DNA of 64,000 nucleotides from positions 1-64,000 of the forward strand of contig CAMCTJ010000003.1 in NCBI GenBank assembly GCA_945878405.1, read 5' to 3'. How positions within the stretch are numbered: the first letter of the stretch is position 1; each line of letters starts with the position of its first letter. The notes under the pieces were generated by a model. That model was not told where the DNA came from and ran no database searches. It saw only the letters and a program-made list of their open reading frames with translations. This document shows, in pieces, positions 30,526-41,486 of this stretch. This DNA comes from Bdellovibrio sp. ZAP7 (GTDB lineage: Bacteria; Bdellovibrionota; FAC87; UBA2466). Position numbers and translations under genes: made by a program.

Positions 30526-31473
30526 GTGATCATTACCCGCCTTCATAACGGACTCGGAAATCAGATGTTTCAGTATGCTGCAGGATTAGCTCTGGCAAAC
30601 CATCACAAAACTACGCTTAAGCTAGACGTTTCATGGTTTGACAAACCAGAAAAACAAGAGGGCCATGAAAAATATGGATTGGGCTGCTTTCATATTTGTG
30701 AACAATTTGCCACAGAACAAGAGTGCTCCGCCTTTTTTCCAAAAAACCTCACTCGGGGTGAGCGTTGGGCTCTTGCCGCAAAAAAACTGCTTCGCATTCG
30801 CAACTGCACAAAGACTTTTGAACAAACGGGCGCCGCCTACTTCCAGCGAGATTGGGGATACGATCCTTTATTCTGGGACCTCCCGCTGAACACCCATTTA
30901 GATGGATATTTTCAAAACCAGTCTTTCTTTGAACCAATAGAAAAAGAGCTTCGTTCTCATTTTAGTTTTCGATATCCGCCCACAGAAAAAGTGCTTCGAA
31001 TGGCAGACAAAATTCAGTCTTCCTCACCCTCGGTCTTCATGCATTTTAGGAGACAGGATTACGTCGGAACCAACTCTATCTACGGGCCTCTCGCCGTTAA
31101 CTATTACCTGCAAAGTCTTAAGGAGCTCAAAGAGCGTATCGGTTCTTTTACGGTGTTTATTTTTTCGGATGATATTGACTCCGTGGAAAGAGATCTTAAG
31201 TTAGAAATGCCCTGTCATTTTGTTCGCGCGACCGAAAAGCATAACTTTTTTGATAAGCTCCGGCTCATGTCCCTGTGTGACCATGGAATTATTTCGAACA
31301 GCACCTTTGCTTGGTGGGGCGCTTGGCTAAATCCCTCTAAAGAAAAAATCATTCTCGCCCCCAAGCCGTGGCATGCCGATATCGATCCGCAGTTTAGATC
31401 CCTGAAGCCGGTTCCTCTGACTTGGGTTCAAATCGACAGAAACCCTCAAGCTCCCTTGGCTGCAGCCGAGTAA
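30526..31473 (+). CDS. alpha-1,2-fucosyltransferase family (GT11) protein
   Basis: 315 residues from a GTG start. Motifs of the GT11 family are present in order: RLHNGLGNQMFQYAAGLALA at the N-terminus, LDGYFQNQSFF, the GDP-sugar-binding HFRRQDY (the HxRRxD motif), FIFSDDIDSV, and SNSTFAWWGAWLN. GT11 enzymes transfer fucose from GDP-fucose in alpha-1,2 linkage to surface glycans. It follows dnaA after 24 bases, converges with the GT2 gene (28-base overlap of the 3' ends) and begins the polysaccharide block that separates dnaA from dnaN. The true sugar and acceptor are not known. Confidence 0.92.
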   Translation: MIITRLHNGLGNQMFQYAAGLALANHHKTTLKLDVSWFDKPEKQEGHEKYGLGCFHICEQFATEQECSAFFPKNLTRGERWALAAKKLLRIRNCTKTFEQTGAAYFQRDWGYDPLFWDLPLNTHLDGYFQNQSFFEPIEKELRSHFSFRYPPTEKVLRMADKIQSSSPSVFMHFRRQDYVGTNSIYGPLAVNYYLQSLKELKERIGSFTVFIFSDDIDSVERDLKLEMPCHFVRATEKHNFFDKLRLMSLCDHGIISNSTFAWWGAWLNPSKEKIILAPKPWHADIDPQFRSLKPVPLTWVQIDRNPQAPLAAAE

Positions 31474-32381
31474 ACCTCTGTGCGGCTCTCACTGATGATT
31501 CCCAAAAGCTCATATGCGCGAATGTAGTGCTCAACCCATTCTGGTTTCCCAAGGGCTCTCAAAAGAAAAAGCAGGGCCGCCTCTCTAAAAACCTGCCGAT
31601 AAAGGGGCCTTGGGGCACCAAAAAGCCTTTTAGCCGTCGGCGACTTTCCCATCCTGACGTGGCTTCGTCCCATTCCAAAAAAGTAACATCGAAGATATTT
31701 CGTTGTCACTCGCGAGTTCGGAACAAAGTGCTTAACCTTTGCCCGGGGCACCCAAACACCAAATCCTCCTCGCGCCTTAATTGCCTCGAGGATCTCCGTC
31801 TCCTCACCGAAAAGCCGCTCTTGTCCAATGTGTCCGAGGTTGGTATTGAAATTCTTATTAGAAAAAACTGTTGCCCGATAGGCAAGATTAGCACCGAACG
31901 CCTGTTCATCCTCCGAGAGCCTTCTCTCCTCTGGGCCAAGATTTCTGATCAAAATTGCCCCCTCCAGCAGGTGCAGATTAGACAACACCCAACCGGCTGG
32001 CTCGCTCTCAAACAGAGGCTCTATTTTTCCGCCAAAATATTCCGCCGAAGGCCAACGATTTGCAGCTTCCCAGTAGGCTTTTAACCAGTCTTTTTCAACA
32101 AGCGCATCTGTGTCGACTTGAATGATCAGCGCTCCTTTTGCCTCTGTAAGAGCCTTGTTTCGGGCAAAAGAAATTCCTTGTTGGGGCTCAAAAAAGCTGC
32201 GTAGCGGAAGCTTGTTTCTAAACTCTTCAATAACTTGGGATGTTCCATCCGTACTGTTGTTATCAACGACGACCACTTCCCAAGAAACGCCTTGCGGGAT
32301 CTCAAGTTGCGTCAAGTGAGAGAGGCACCTGGAAAGCATCTCTGCCCAGTTCCAGGTACAAACAACAATGCTGATATCCAT
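31446..32381 (-). CDS. family 2 glycosyltransferase
   Basis: 311 residues from the ATG at 32381 (MDISIVVCTWN). GT-A fold markers: SIVVCTWNWAEML, VVVVDNNSTDGT, ARNKALTEAKG, and the metal-binding region QVDTDALVEKDWL, where DTD serves as the DxD motif. A later GEETEILEAIKARGG provides the usual acidic catalytic segment. No membrane helices are evident, so it is likely a soluble or peripheral inner-face enzyme adding a sugar to a lipid-linked glycan. It runs opposite to its neighbours and shares an intergenic region of 68 bases with the methyltransferase-like gene. Confidence 0.9.
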   Translation of the reverse strand: MDISIVVCTWNWAEMLSRCLSHLTQLEIPQGVSWEVVVVDNNSTDGTSQVIEEFRNKLPLRSFFEPQQGISFARNKALTEAKGALIIQVDTDALVEKDWLKAYWEAANRWPSAEYFGGKIEPLFESEPAGWVLSNLHLLEGAILIRNLGPEERRLSEDEQAFGANLAYRATVFSNKNFNTNLGHIGQERLFGEETEILEAIKARGGFGVWVPRAKVKHFVPNSRVTTKYLRCYFFGMGRSHVRMGKSPTAKRLFGAPRPLYRQVFREAALLFLLRALGKPEWVEHYIRAYELLGIISESRTEVYSAAAKGA

Positions 32382-32394
32382 GGGATAAATTATA
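32382..32394 (-). promoter_or_regulatory. leaderless-type -10 box of the GT2 gene
   Basis: TATAAT (32389-32394, minus strand) is followed by seven bases and the ATG at 32381. There is no ribosome site, and no good -35 was found. Confidence 0.55.
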
Positions 32395-32449
32395 ACACTA
32401 CTTCTCACGACAAGATTGGCGGTAAAATTAGAGTTTCGGAGGTTACTCA

Positions 32450-33160
32450 ATGGGAGAGTTACGGTGGGGAATTCCAAAAGATCTTGTTCTCAAATTAGCC
32501 AAAGAATTTAACGTACGAACGTTTATTGAAACTGGCACTTATCACGGCAGCACTTCTCTTTGGGCCAGCGAATATTTTGATGGGGTAACCACCTTAGAAG
32601 CCTCTCAAGAGCTTCATGCTATAGCAGAAAAAAATCTAGCGGCTACCCCAAACGTGTCGCTGATTTTTGGTAGCTCTAAAGTTTTGCTTACAAAAGCGAT
32701 CGCAACCGCCTCTGGTCCAGCGCTATTTTGGCTAGATGCCCATTACAGCGGGGGAATAACTTTTGGTTCTAAAGACGAGTGCCCTCTCGTTGAAGAACTC
32801 ATTCAAATTAATGAATCCCCTGTTGATCATTTCATCTTAATTGACGACGCTCGTCTGTTTTTATCTCCTCCTTATCTTGGCCACGACACTTCTCAATGGC
32901 CATCGATCGATATCATTTGCTCTCTTCTCCAAAGCGGAAAACACAAAAAATATATCGCCGTTTTCGAAGACGTGATCTTTGCCGTGCCGGAATCGGCAAA
33001 AACTTTCTTGCAGAAAGAGCTCCAGCATTTGAATACACAGAAGTATCTCCGGGCCGAAAAGCAGCAGTACGAAGAGGCTCATAAATTTAAAACGATGCTT
33101 ACAAGAATTATTGAGTTTCCGAGCCGAGCTTTCCGACGGGGAGTTCGGGCCTTAACTTAA
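32450..33160 (+). CDS. class I methyltransferase-like protein of a glycan locus
   Basis: 236 residues from an ATG with ribosome site CGGAGG. The core is Rossmann-like: FIETGTYHGSTSLWAS (SAM-binding-like loop), TTLEASQELHAIAEKNL, VSLIFGSS, ALFWLDAHYSGG and HFILIDDARLF. This pattern is common in poorly characterised FkbM/TylF-like proteins of polysaccharide loci; methylation of a sugar is a reasonable guess, but the catalytic residue is not certain. It has its own TAAAAT box at 32423-32428. The following acyltransferase starts six bases after its stop. Confidence 0.75.
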   Translation: MGELRWGIPKDLVLKLAKEFNVRTFIETGTYHGSTSLWASEYFDGVTTLEASQELHAIAEKNLAATPNVSLIFGSSKVLLTKAIATASGPALFWLDAHYSGGITFGSKDECPLVEELIQINESPVDHFILIDDARLFLSPPYLGHDTSQWPSIDIICSLLQSGKHKKYIAVFEDVIFAVPESAKTFLQKELQHLNTQKYLRAEKQQYEEAHKFKTMLTRIIEFPSRAFRRGVRALT

Positions 33161-33166
33161 AAAATC

Positions 33167-34279
33167 ATGCAAAAAGATCTTTCAAGGCTGCCTGCTCTAG
33201 ACGGTCTGCGGGGACTCGCGATCCTTTTGGTTCTTGTTTGGCACTTTGTTCCGGGGCAACTTACAGGAGACTTCCCTTCGGCAAGCTGGCAATCGATTAG
33301 CCTAAAATACCTAGCGAAGACTTGGTCGGGCGTAGATCTTTTTTTCGTTCTGTCGGGCTTTCTCATTTTCAGATTATTATTTCATCACGGGGCTTCGAAC
33401 CCCTACCTAAAAACTTTTTATGTTCGTCGAGCCTGTAGAATCTTGCCTTTGTACCTCCTTTTTTTAACCGGCTTCTATTTTTTTCGTGCGGTCATTATCG
33501 ACAAACCTGCTTTCTCGTGGCTTTTGGATACACCCATGCCGTTGTGGAGTTATTTGGCTCTGATTCAAAATTGGTTCATGGGGTTTAGGGGGAGCGTGGG
33601 ATGTGGGTGGCTCGGAGTTACTTGGTCTCTTGCTGTCGAAGAACAGTTTTACTTACTCGCACCCATTTTGTTTTTGATCATTAAAAAGTTTCGTCCGTTA
33701 ATTTTGGTCTTTTGGGTGGTGCCGGTTCTCCTAAGGCATTCCCACCAATTTGGATTTCATGCATTCCCGAATACCTTTTTGCGACTAGACTCTTTTATGT
33801 TGGGCGCGTTTGCGAGCATTTTTCAAATCCCCAAAAAAGCAAATCAAGCGCTTCTTTTCGGATTGGGCGCGCTGTTGCTGGGTTCTCTCATAAAACCAGA
33901 TTCAAACTTGTTTTTTTGGTGGGATGATAACCTGTTCTGCGGTTTGTTTTATATGTCCCTTCTTAATTACGTTGTTCATTACCCGGGCCATATTTCGTCT
34001 TTGCTTTCTTCAAAAGCTTTAATTTTTCTAGGACGCCTGTCCTTTGGTCTGTACCTCAGCCATCAAGTTGTTTCGGGCCTTCTGCATGGATATTTTTTTT
34101 CAACATCCCCCTCTCTCGCATCTCCCGAACACATTGCGGTTACCGTGTTGTCTTTGGTTTTGTCCTTGCTTCTTTCCTACGCACTCAATCTGCTCATCGA
34201 ACAGCCCTTGATTAAGTGGGGTCACAAACAAACCTTGCCAACGAATCGTATTCGGTTAGTACAAGAGCCTGTTATTTAA
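33167..34279 (+). CDS. acyltransferase-3 family membrane protein
   Basis: 370 residues, with about ten hydrophobic segments. The family beginning LPALDGLRGLAILLVLVWHFVP contains the catalytic His; FFVLSGFLIFRLL, FYVRRACRILPLYLLF and WSLAVEEQFYLLAP are the other conserved segments of the OafA/NodX-like family. These enzymes sit in the inner membrane and acetylate (or otherwise acylate) sugars of lipopolysaccharide or other glycans. With the fucosyltransferase, GT2 and methyltransferase-like genes it makes a small glycan-decoration group. Its stop is three bases before the origin repeats begin. Confidence 0.93.
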   Translation: MQKDLSRLPALDGLRGLAILLVLVWHFVPGQLTGDFPSASWQSISLKYLAKTWSGVDLFFVLSGFLIFRLLFHHGASNPYLKTFYVRRACRILPLYLLFLTGFYFFRAVIIDKPAFSWLLDTPMPLWSYLALIQNWFMGFRGSVGCGWLGVTWSLAVEEQFYLLAPILFLIIKKFRPLILVFWVVPVLLRHSHQFGFHAFPNTFLRLDSFMLGAFASIFQIPKKANQALLFGLGALLLGSLIKPDSNLFFWWDDNLFCGLFYMSLLNYVVHYPGHISSLLSSKALIFLGRLSFGLYLSHQVVSGLLHGYFFSTSPSLASPEHIAVTVLSLVLSLLLSYALNLLIEQPLIKWGHKQTLPTNRIRLVQEPVI

Positions 34280-34290
34280 TAAATTCCGTT

Positions 34291-34356
34291 TGTTAATAAC
34301 TTTGTTAAAACCGTTGTTAAAAGGCTGTTAATTGCTTGTTGATAAATTGTTAATAA
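34291..34356 (-). repeat. phased array of six DnaA-box-like repeats
   Basis: TGTTAA or TGTTGA begins at 34291, 34303, 34315, 34326, 34337 and 34348, spaced 12, 12, 11, 11 and 11 bases, about one helical turn each. Read on the minus strand, the copy at 34337 is TTATCAACA (8 of 9 matches to TTATCCACA) and those at 34291 and 34348 are TTATTAACA (7 of 9). The others match less well. Confidence 0.75.
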
Positions 34357-34392
34357 CTCTCAATTCACAGAACGATAAAAAGAATCCCCTTA

Positions 34393-34426
34393 AAAACCAC
34401 AGGGTTTTCCACAGGCAAAACCACAG
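34393..34426 (+). repeat. three plus-oriented DnaA-box-like repeats with 12-base period
   Basis: AAAACCACAG (34393), TTTTCCACAG (34405) and AAAACCACAG (34417) follow one another at exactly 12 bases. The middle one has 8 of 9 matches to TTATCCACA. Confidence 0.75.
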
Positions 34427-34456
34427 CAATTACAGTTGTTTACTTTGGTTGCTGAC

Positions 34457-34517
34457 ATATTAACAAAGCTAATTACTACTACGGATAATTAATATATATA
34501 GAAGAATTAAAAGAATC
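34457..34517 (+). other. DnaA-trio-like element and DNA unwinding stretch
   Basis: A weak plus-oriented box ATATTAACA (34457-34465) is followed by TTA-CTA-CTA (34473-34481), whose lower strand reads 3'-AAT-GAT-GAT-5', the form of the DnaA-trio. After CGG come ATAATTAATATATATA (34485-34500) and further A/T-rich bases, suitable for strand opening. Confidence 0.65.
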
Positions 34518-34543
34518 TTAAGAACTGGAAGTTAGAGGTCCTT

Positions 34544-35686
34544 ATGAAATTTACGGTTTCTAAATCAGATATGTTGTTAGGTCTTCAGCGTGTTCAGAAC
34601 GTTGTAGAACGAAGAACAACTATGCCGATTCTTTCTAATGCTCTTCTTAAAGCAGACAACTCCTCTCTTTCTCTTTCAGCAACTGATTTGGAAGTAGGAA
34701 TTCAAAGTTTGTTACCAGCAACGGTAAAAGAAAATGGAGCTATTACAGTTAAGGCAAGAAGCCTTTTGGATATTGTTAGAGAGTTGCCAGATACGCATAT
34801 TTCTTTTCAGACCAAGGAAAATTCTCGATTAGAAATTACCGCAAAAAAGAGTGTCTTTAATATTGTGGGCCTTCCAGCGGAAGATTTTCCCGAAATTCCT
34901 GGGTTTAATAGCGAAGAACAAATTCCTTTTGTTCGGATGAACGGTAAAACCATCGTTAAAATGCTCGACAAGACCCTATACGCCGCTTCTACAGACGAAG
35001 CTAGGTATCACCTTAACGGAGTCTATTTCGAGACACTGGAAGACAAAGCAAAGGCCCAAAAAGTTTTTAGAATGGTTGCTACTGATGCCCATCGATTGGC
35101 TCTAGTCGATAGTTTTGAAGCTTTATTTGATGATACGTCCTGGAAAATGTTCCAAGAAGGCATCATCGTTCCAAGAAAAGGGCTTAACGAGTTGCGTCGC
35201 CTACTCTCAGAAGGGGTAGAGGACTTCTTCGTGTCGATCAAAGGGAAGATGCTTTTAGTAAAACGCGAAGGCCTTTTCCTTTCTATGCGCCTGATTGAGG
35301 GAAAATACGCTGATTATCGACGAATTATCCCCGAATCGATCCCCTGTGGAATTAAAGTTGATAAAGAAGCTTTTTTAGCATCTTTAAAGAGAATTTCTTT
35401 GATGTCCTCAGACAAATCTCGTAGTCTTACGTTCAGCCTAAGTCCTGGAATTTTGCAGCTTTCTAGCCAAAGTCCGGAATTAGGAGATGCCCAAGAAGAG
35501 ATTGCTGTCGATTATCAGGGCGAGGAAATGAAGATAGGCTTCAATTCTCGTTATTTGATTGATGCAGTTTCATCCATTGAAGGCGATAACGTAATCCTGG
35601 AATTAAAAGGGAAACAGAACCCAGGGGTTATTCGTTCTTGCACCGGTGATAATCACACCAGTGTGGTGATGCCTATGCGAATCTGA
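34544..35686 (+). CDS. dnaN: DNA polymerase III beta sliding clamp
   Basis: 380 residues from an ATG preceded by AGAGG. Three similar clamp domains of ~120 residues; recognisable are MKFTVSKSDMLLGLQRVQNVVERRTTMPILSN in pieces, ATDAHRLALV in domain 2 and the C-terminal MPMRI, the usual last residues that line the partner-binding pocket. The ring encircles DNA and tethers the polymerase. It is the first gene after the putative origin, followed by gyrB after 25 bases. Confidence 0.98.
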   Translation: MKFTVSKSDMLLGLQRVQNVVERRTTMPILSNALLKADNSSLSLSATDLEVGIQSLLPATVKENGAITVKARSLLDIVRELPDTHISFQTKENSRLEITAKKSVFNIVGLPAEDFPEIPGFNSEEQIPFVRMNGKTIVKMLDKTLYAASTDEARYHLNGVYFETLEDKAKAQKVFRMVATDAHRLALVDSFEALFDDTSWKMFQEGIIVPRKGLNELRRLLSEGVEDFFVSIKGKMLLVKREGLFLSMRLIEGKYADYRRIIPESIPCGIKVDKEAFLASLKRISLMSSDKSRSLTFSLSPGILQLSSQSPELGDAQEEIAVDYQGEEMKIGFNSRYLIDAVSSIEGDNVILELKGKQNPGVIRSCTGDNHTSVVMPMRI

Positions 35687-35696
35687 TTCCCGTTAA

Positions 35697-38141
<2,445 letters not shown>

Positions 38142-38150
38142 GATTTAATA

Positions 38151-40652
38151 ATGGAAACACCAATCACAACTGAAACGCATTTGACTGCAGTTAGCATCGA
38201 AGAACAGATGCGTGAAGCGTATCTCGAATACGCGATGTCTGTGATCGTCGGCAGAGCACTTCCTGATGTTCGCGATGGGATGAAGCCCGTTCATCGAAGA
38301 ATTTTGTATGCCATGTACGACATGGGAAATACCCATGATAAGCCGTACAAGAAATCAGCTCGTATCGTCGGGGATGTTATCGGTAAATACCACCCGCATG
38401 GAGACACAGCTGTCTATGAAACTATGGTCCGAATGGCCCAAGATTTCTCTATGCGCTATCCGTTGGTAGATGGCCAAGGGAACTTTGGTTCTGTGGATGG
38501 CGATTCAGCTGCGGCGATGCGATACACAGAAGTTCGTCTTGAAAAAATTACCAATGACGTTTTGGCAGATCTCGATAAAGAAACCGTCGATTTTACCCCA
38601 AACTACGACAACTCTTTAAAAGAGCCTACGGTTCTCCCCACTCGAATTCCCAATTTGCTTATCAACGGGTCTTCAGGGATTGCGGTTGGGATGGCCACGA
38701 ATATTCCGCCCCATAATCTGGGCGAAATAGTTGATGCCTTAAAAGCAGTCATTGCAAAGCCAGAGATCGGAACTTTGGAACTCATGAAAATCGTTCCGGG
38801 CCCCGACTTTCCGACAGCGGCTTTTATCTACGGAAGAAAAGGAATTAAGGAAGCCTACGAAACCGGCAAAGGCATTATTCATCTGCGCGCCAAAACTGAG
38901 ATGGAAACCTTTAAGGGCGACAGAGAAAGAATCGTTGTTACTGAAATCCCTTACCAAGTAAACAAAGCAAAGCTCATCGAAGACGTTGCTTCGCTTGTGA
39001 ATGAAAAAAGAGTCGAGGGAATTTCTGACATCCGAGATGAATCGGATCGAAAAGGAATGCGAATCGTTTTCGACTTAAAAAAAGGCGAAGACAGCCGAGT
39101 TGTGCTCAACCAGCTCTTTAAAAACACCCAAATGGAAACGTCGTTTGGGATTAGTATTTTGGCCCTTGATCGCCAGCAGCCAAAAATGATGGGGCTGAAA
39201 GAGTGCTTGGTTGCATTTGTTGCGCATCGAAAAGAAGTTGTCACCCGAAGAACAATTTACGAACTTAAAAAGGCCGAAGAAAAGGCACATATTTTAGAAG
39301 GCTTGAAAAAAGCCGTTGAAAACTTAGATGCGGTTGTTGCGCTTATTCGAAAAGCGCCTAATCCACAAGAAGCGCAAGTTCAATTGATGGATCAGTTTGC
39401 CTTGAGTGAAATTCAAGCAAAAGCGATTCTCGAAATGCGCTTGCAACGCCTCACAGGCCTTGAACGAGATAAGATCGTACAAGATTACAAAGACACGATG
39501 GCGCTGATTGCCGAATTGAAAAGTATTTTAGCGGATGAGAAAAAGGTTTTATCAATTATTGGAAACGAACTCGATGAAGTTCGGGCTAAGTTTGCAAATC
39601 CCAGACGCACCCAATTTATCGAAGAACAAGAAGACCTCACGACAGAAGATTTGATCGCCGAAGAGGAAATGGTCGTGACAGTGACCTACTCAGGTTACAT
39701 TAAGCGATTACCCGTAGACACTTACCGCTCCCAAAAGCGTGGGGGCAAAGGGGTCATGGGAGCTGGCACAAGAGCCGAAGACTTTATTTGGGATATCTTT
39801 GTAGCAAGCACACACGAGCACATTTTGTGCTTCACCGATCAGGGGCGAGTGTACTGGCTTAAAGTGTATAAAATTCCTGAGGCCGGTCGAACGGCTAAGG
39901 GAAAACCCATCGTTAACCTCTTGAATTTGAGCACCAACGAACGAGTTCAGGCAGTGTTGCCCGTAAAAGAATTTAAAGAAAACTGGTTCGTAACCATGGT
40001 TACCAAAAGCGGAATCATCAAGAAAACCAGTCTTGAAGCCTTCTCACGACCGATGAAGAAGGGAATCATTGCCTTGACCACAGATGAAGGCGACACCTTA
40101 GTGGATGCAAAGGTAACGACCGGAAACCAACATGTCGTACTTGTGAGTAAGTCGGGACAAAGTATTCGATTTGAAGAGACAGATGTCCGGCCCATGGGAA
40201 GAAGCGCTCGAGGGGTTGCGGGTATGAGGCTCGACGGTGGCGACGAAGTCATCGGAATGGCGATTGTGGAAGTCGACTCCCAAAAAGAACAGCTTTTGAC
40301 AGTTACTCAGAACGGCTACGGAAAAAGAACGCTGATGGAAGAGTATCGAACGCAGGGCAGAGGCGGATCGGGAATCATGACCATGAAGATTACCGAAAAG
40401 AACGGACCCATCGTGGCCGTAAGACAAGTGGCCGATGAGGACGAGCTCATTCTTGCTTCTGATAAAGGCAAAGTGATCAGAACGCGAGTTTCTGAAATTT
40501 CTGAAGTGGGTCGAGTGGCCCAAGGGGTTCGACTCATTAACTTAGAAGAAGGCGAGCAAGTCGCAGCCGTGGCTAAGATAGTTGAGAAAGACGATGAAGG
40601 CGGTTCGCCGACCCCAACTCCAGCTGCTGAAAATCCAGCCGGCAATGCTTGA
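38151..40652 (+). CDS. gyrA: DNA gyrase subunit A
   Basis: 833 residues. The catalytic tyrosine is Tyr125 in AAMRYTE. The winged-helix DNA-gate segment [10 protein letters not shown] has Thr86 and Glu90 at the positions of E. coli Ser83 and Asp87. The C-terminal six-bladed domain carries the GyrA box SQKRGGKGV needed to wrap DNA, followed by repeats of the blade motif, and ends in a Pro/Ala tail. With GyrB it introduces negative supercoils. It follows gyrB after nine bases and overlaps the next gene by eight. Confidence 0.98.
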   Translation: METPITTETHLTAVSIEEQMREAYLEYAMSVIVGRALPDVRDGMKPVHRRILYAMYDMGNTHDKPYKKSARIVGDVIGKYHPHGDTAVYETMVRMAQDFSMRYPLVDGQGNFGSVDGDSAAAMRYTEVRLEKITNDVLADLDKETVDFTPNYDNSLKEPTVLPTRIPNLLINGSSGIAVGMATNIPPHNLGEIVDALKAVIAKPEIGTLELMKIVPGPDFPTAAFIYGRKGIKEAYETGKGIIHLRAKTEMETFKGDRERIVVTEIPYQVNKAKLIEDVASLVNEKRVEGISDIRDESDRKGMRIVFDLKKGEDSRVVLNQLFKNTQMETSFGISILALDRQQPKMMGLKECLVAFVAHRKEVVTRRTIYELKKAEEKAHILEGLKKAVENLDAVVALIRKAPNPQEAQVQLMDQFALSEIQAKAILEMRLQRLTGLERDKIVQDYKDTMALIAELKSILADEKKVLSIIGNELDEVRAKFANPRRTQFIEEQEDLTTEDLIAEEEMVVTVTYSGYIKRLPVDTYRSQKRGGKGVMGAGTRAEDFIWDIFVASTHEHILCFTDQGRVYWLKVYKIPEAGRTAKGKPIVNLLNLSTNERVQAVLPVKEFKENWFVTMVTKSGIIKKTSLEAFSRPMKKGIIALTTDEGDTLVDAKVTTGNQHVVLVSKSGQSIRFEETDVRPMGRSARGVAGMRLDGGDEVIGMAIVEVDSQKEQLLTVTQNGYGKRTLMEEYRTQGRGGSGIMTMKITEKNGPIVAVRQVADEDELILASDKGKVIRTRVSEISEVGRVAQGVRLINLEEGEQVAAVAKIVEKDDEGGSPTPTPAAENPAGNA

Positions 40653-40875
40653 TCCAAAAAAACTAAAAATCATGATCGTGATGGGCAACGCTGCCCTGAC
40701 CAAAGCCATACTCATGTTTGGCCTCGGCTGGTGTGGCTATAAGCTTGATCAAAAATGGGGAACCAAACCCTGGCTCATGTTTTTGGGGGTGTTGATAGGT
40801 CTGGGACTTGGCATTTGGTACATTCTTGTATTGGCAAATCGGTTTAATAGAAACAGCGGCAAAGAATCGGATTGA
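40645..40875 (+). CDS. AtpZ/AtpI-like ATP synthase accessory membrane protein
   Basis: 76 residues from an ATG overlapping the gyrA stop (ATGCTTGA). Two hydrophobic helices separated by a short polar loop with [15 protein letters not shown]: the pattern of the small AtpZ/ATPase gene 1 family, which helps c-ring assembly or magnesium/calcium supply. It is followed by genes for the a and c subunits. A longer in-frame version from 40582 lies within gyrA and is unlikely. Confidence 0.75.
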   Translation: MLDPKKLKIMIVMGNAALTKAILMFGLGWCGYKLDQKWGTKPWLMFLGVLIGLGLGIWYILVLANRFNRNSGKESD

Positions 40876-40932
40876 CCGACCCCGCACGATTCTTTAAGGG
40901 CTTGAATCCTTTGAAAAAACACGGGGGGTTAA

Positions 40933-41408
40933 GTGTTAAATTTCATTTGTGCGCTTTTTGCGGTCTTTGCGATAACCGGCTTTTCAACAAACGGCCCAGC
41001 AGAAACGATGTTAACAATCCAGGTAATTACACAGTAAACGAGAGCAACATTAGTAGCAGGCAATCCATGGTGGATAGCTCTTTCGGCTTAGGACCCCGAT
41101 TCAATATTGAATATAACCTTCCTTATGTTCCGAACCTCCTGATTGGGGTTTCGACCGGTGTTGTTGTGAACTTGGGAGGCGATACCACGACGGTGAGCAC
41201 CACCATCAATAAGTCGACCACTTATACAGGCGGGGTAGCAGGAACCCCCACCTACAATGCCGGCCACGGCACTTCTACGACGACAGTCGTTGATCCTGGC
41301 GCTAGCGGGAGCACCTACGGTATTGGGGGAACGGGCCTCAGCATAACCGGCTCAGGGCTAATTCCCATTTCAGTGGTAGGAACTTTCCGTCTCCGCTACG
41401 CCTTTTAG
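40933..41408 (+). pseudogene. broken outer-membrane beta-barrel gene between atpZ/I and atpB
   Basis: A GTG at 40933, after a G-rich ribosome-like site, begins a signal-peptide-like sequence (MLNFICALFAVFAITGFS) that stops at about 41035. A second frame, open from 40872 to 41408, takes over with SFGLGPRFNIEYNLPYVPN, LLIGVSTGVVVNLGGD and ends VVGTFRLRYAF, the alternating strands and terminal Phe of an outer-membrane barrel. One frameshift between about 40990 and 41035 would join them. With only about four strands it would also be short, so it may be a remnant. A sequencing error cannot be excluded. Confidence 0.55.
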
Positions 41409-41486
41409 CGCCCTGCGGCAACGCCCAAACTCGCAGAATCCCCATTGAATTCTGGGGTTAACGCAGGTAAGACAGGGCCTTACTTT

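Larger units (their letters stand above)
34280..34543. other. probable chromosomal origin of replication (oriC)
   Basis: AT-rich 264-base region directly upstream of dnaN. From left to right: a minus-oriented array of six DnaA-box-like repeats, a plus-oriented array of three, a further plus box at 34457-34465, a TTA-CTA-CTA run and an AT-only stretch. Genes to the left are mostly on the minus strand and dnaN-gyrB-gyrA on the plus strand, as expected for forks leaving this point. It contains no gene. Confidence 0.8.

Noticed and set aside
41433-41461. CCCCA/TGGGG hairpin before atpB as a terminator
   Set aside because: The stem is only about five pairs and is not followed by a T-run; it is too weak to call.
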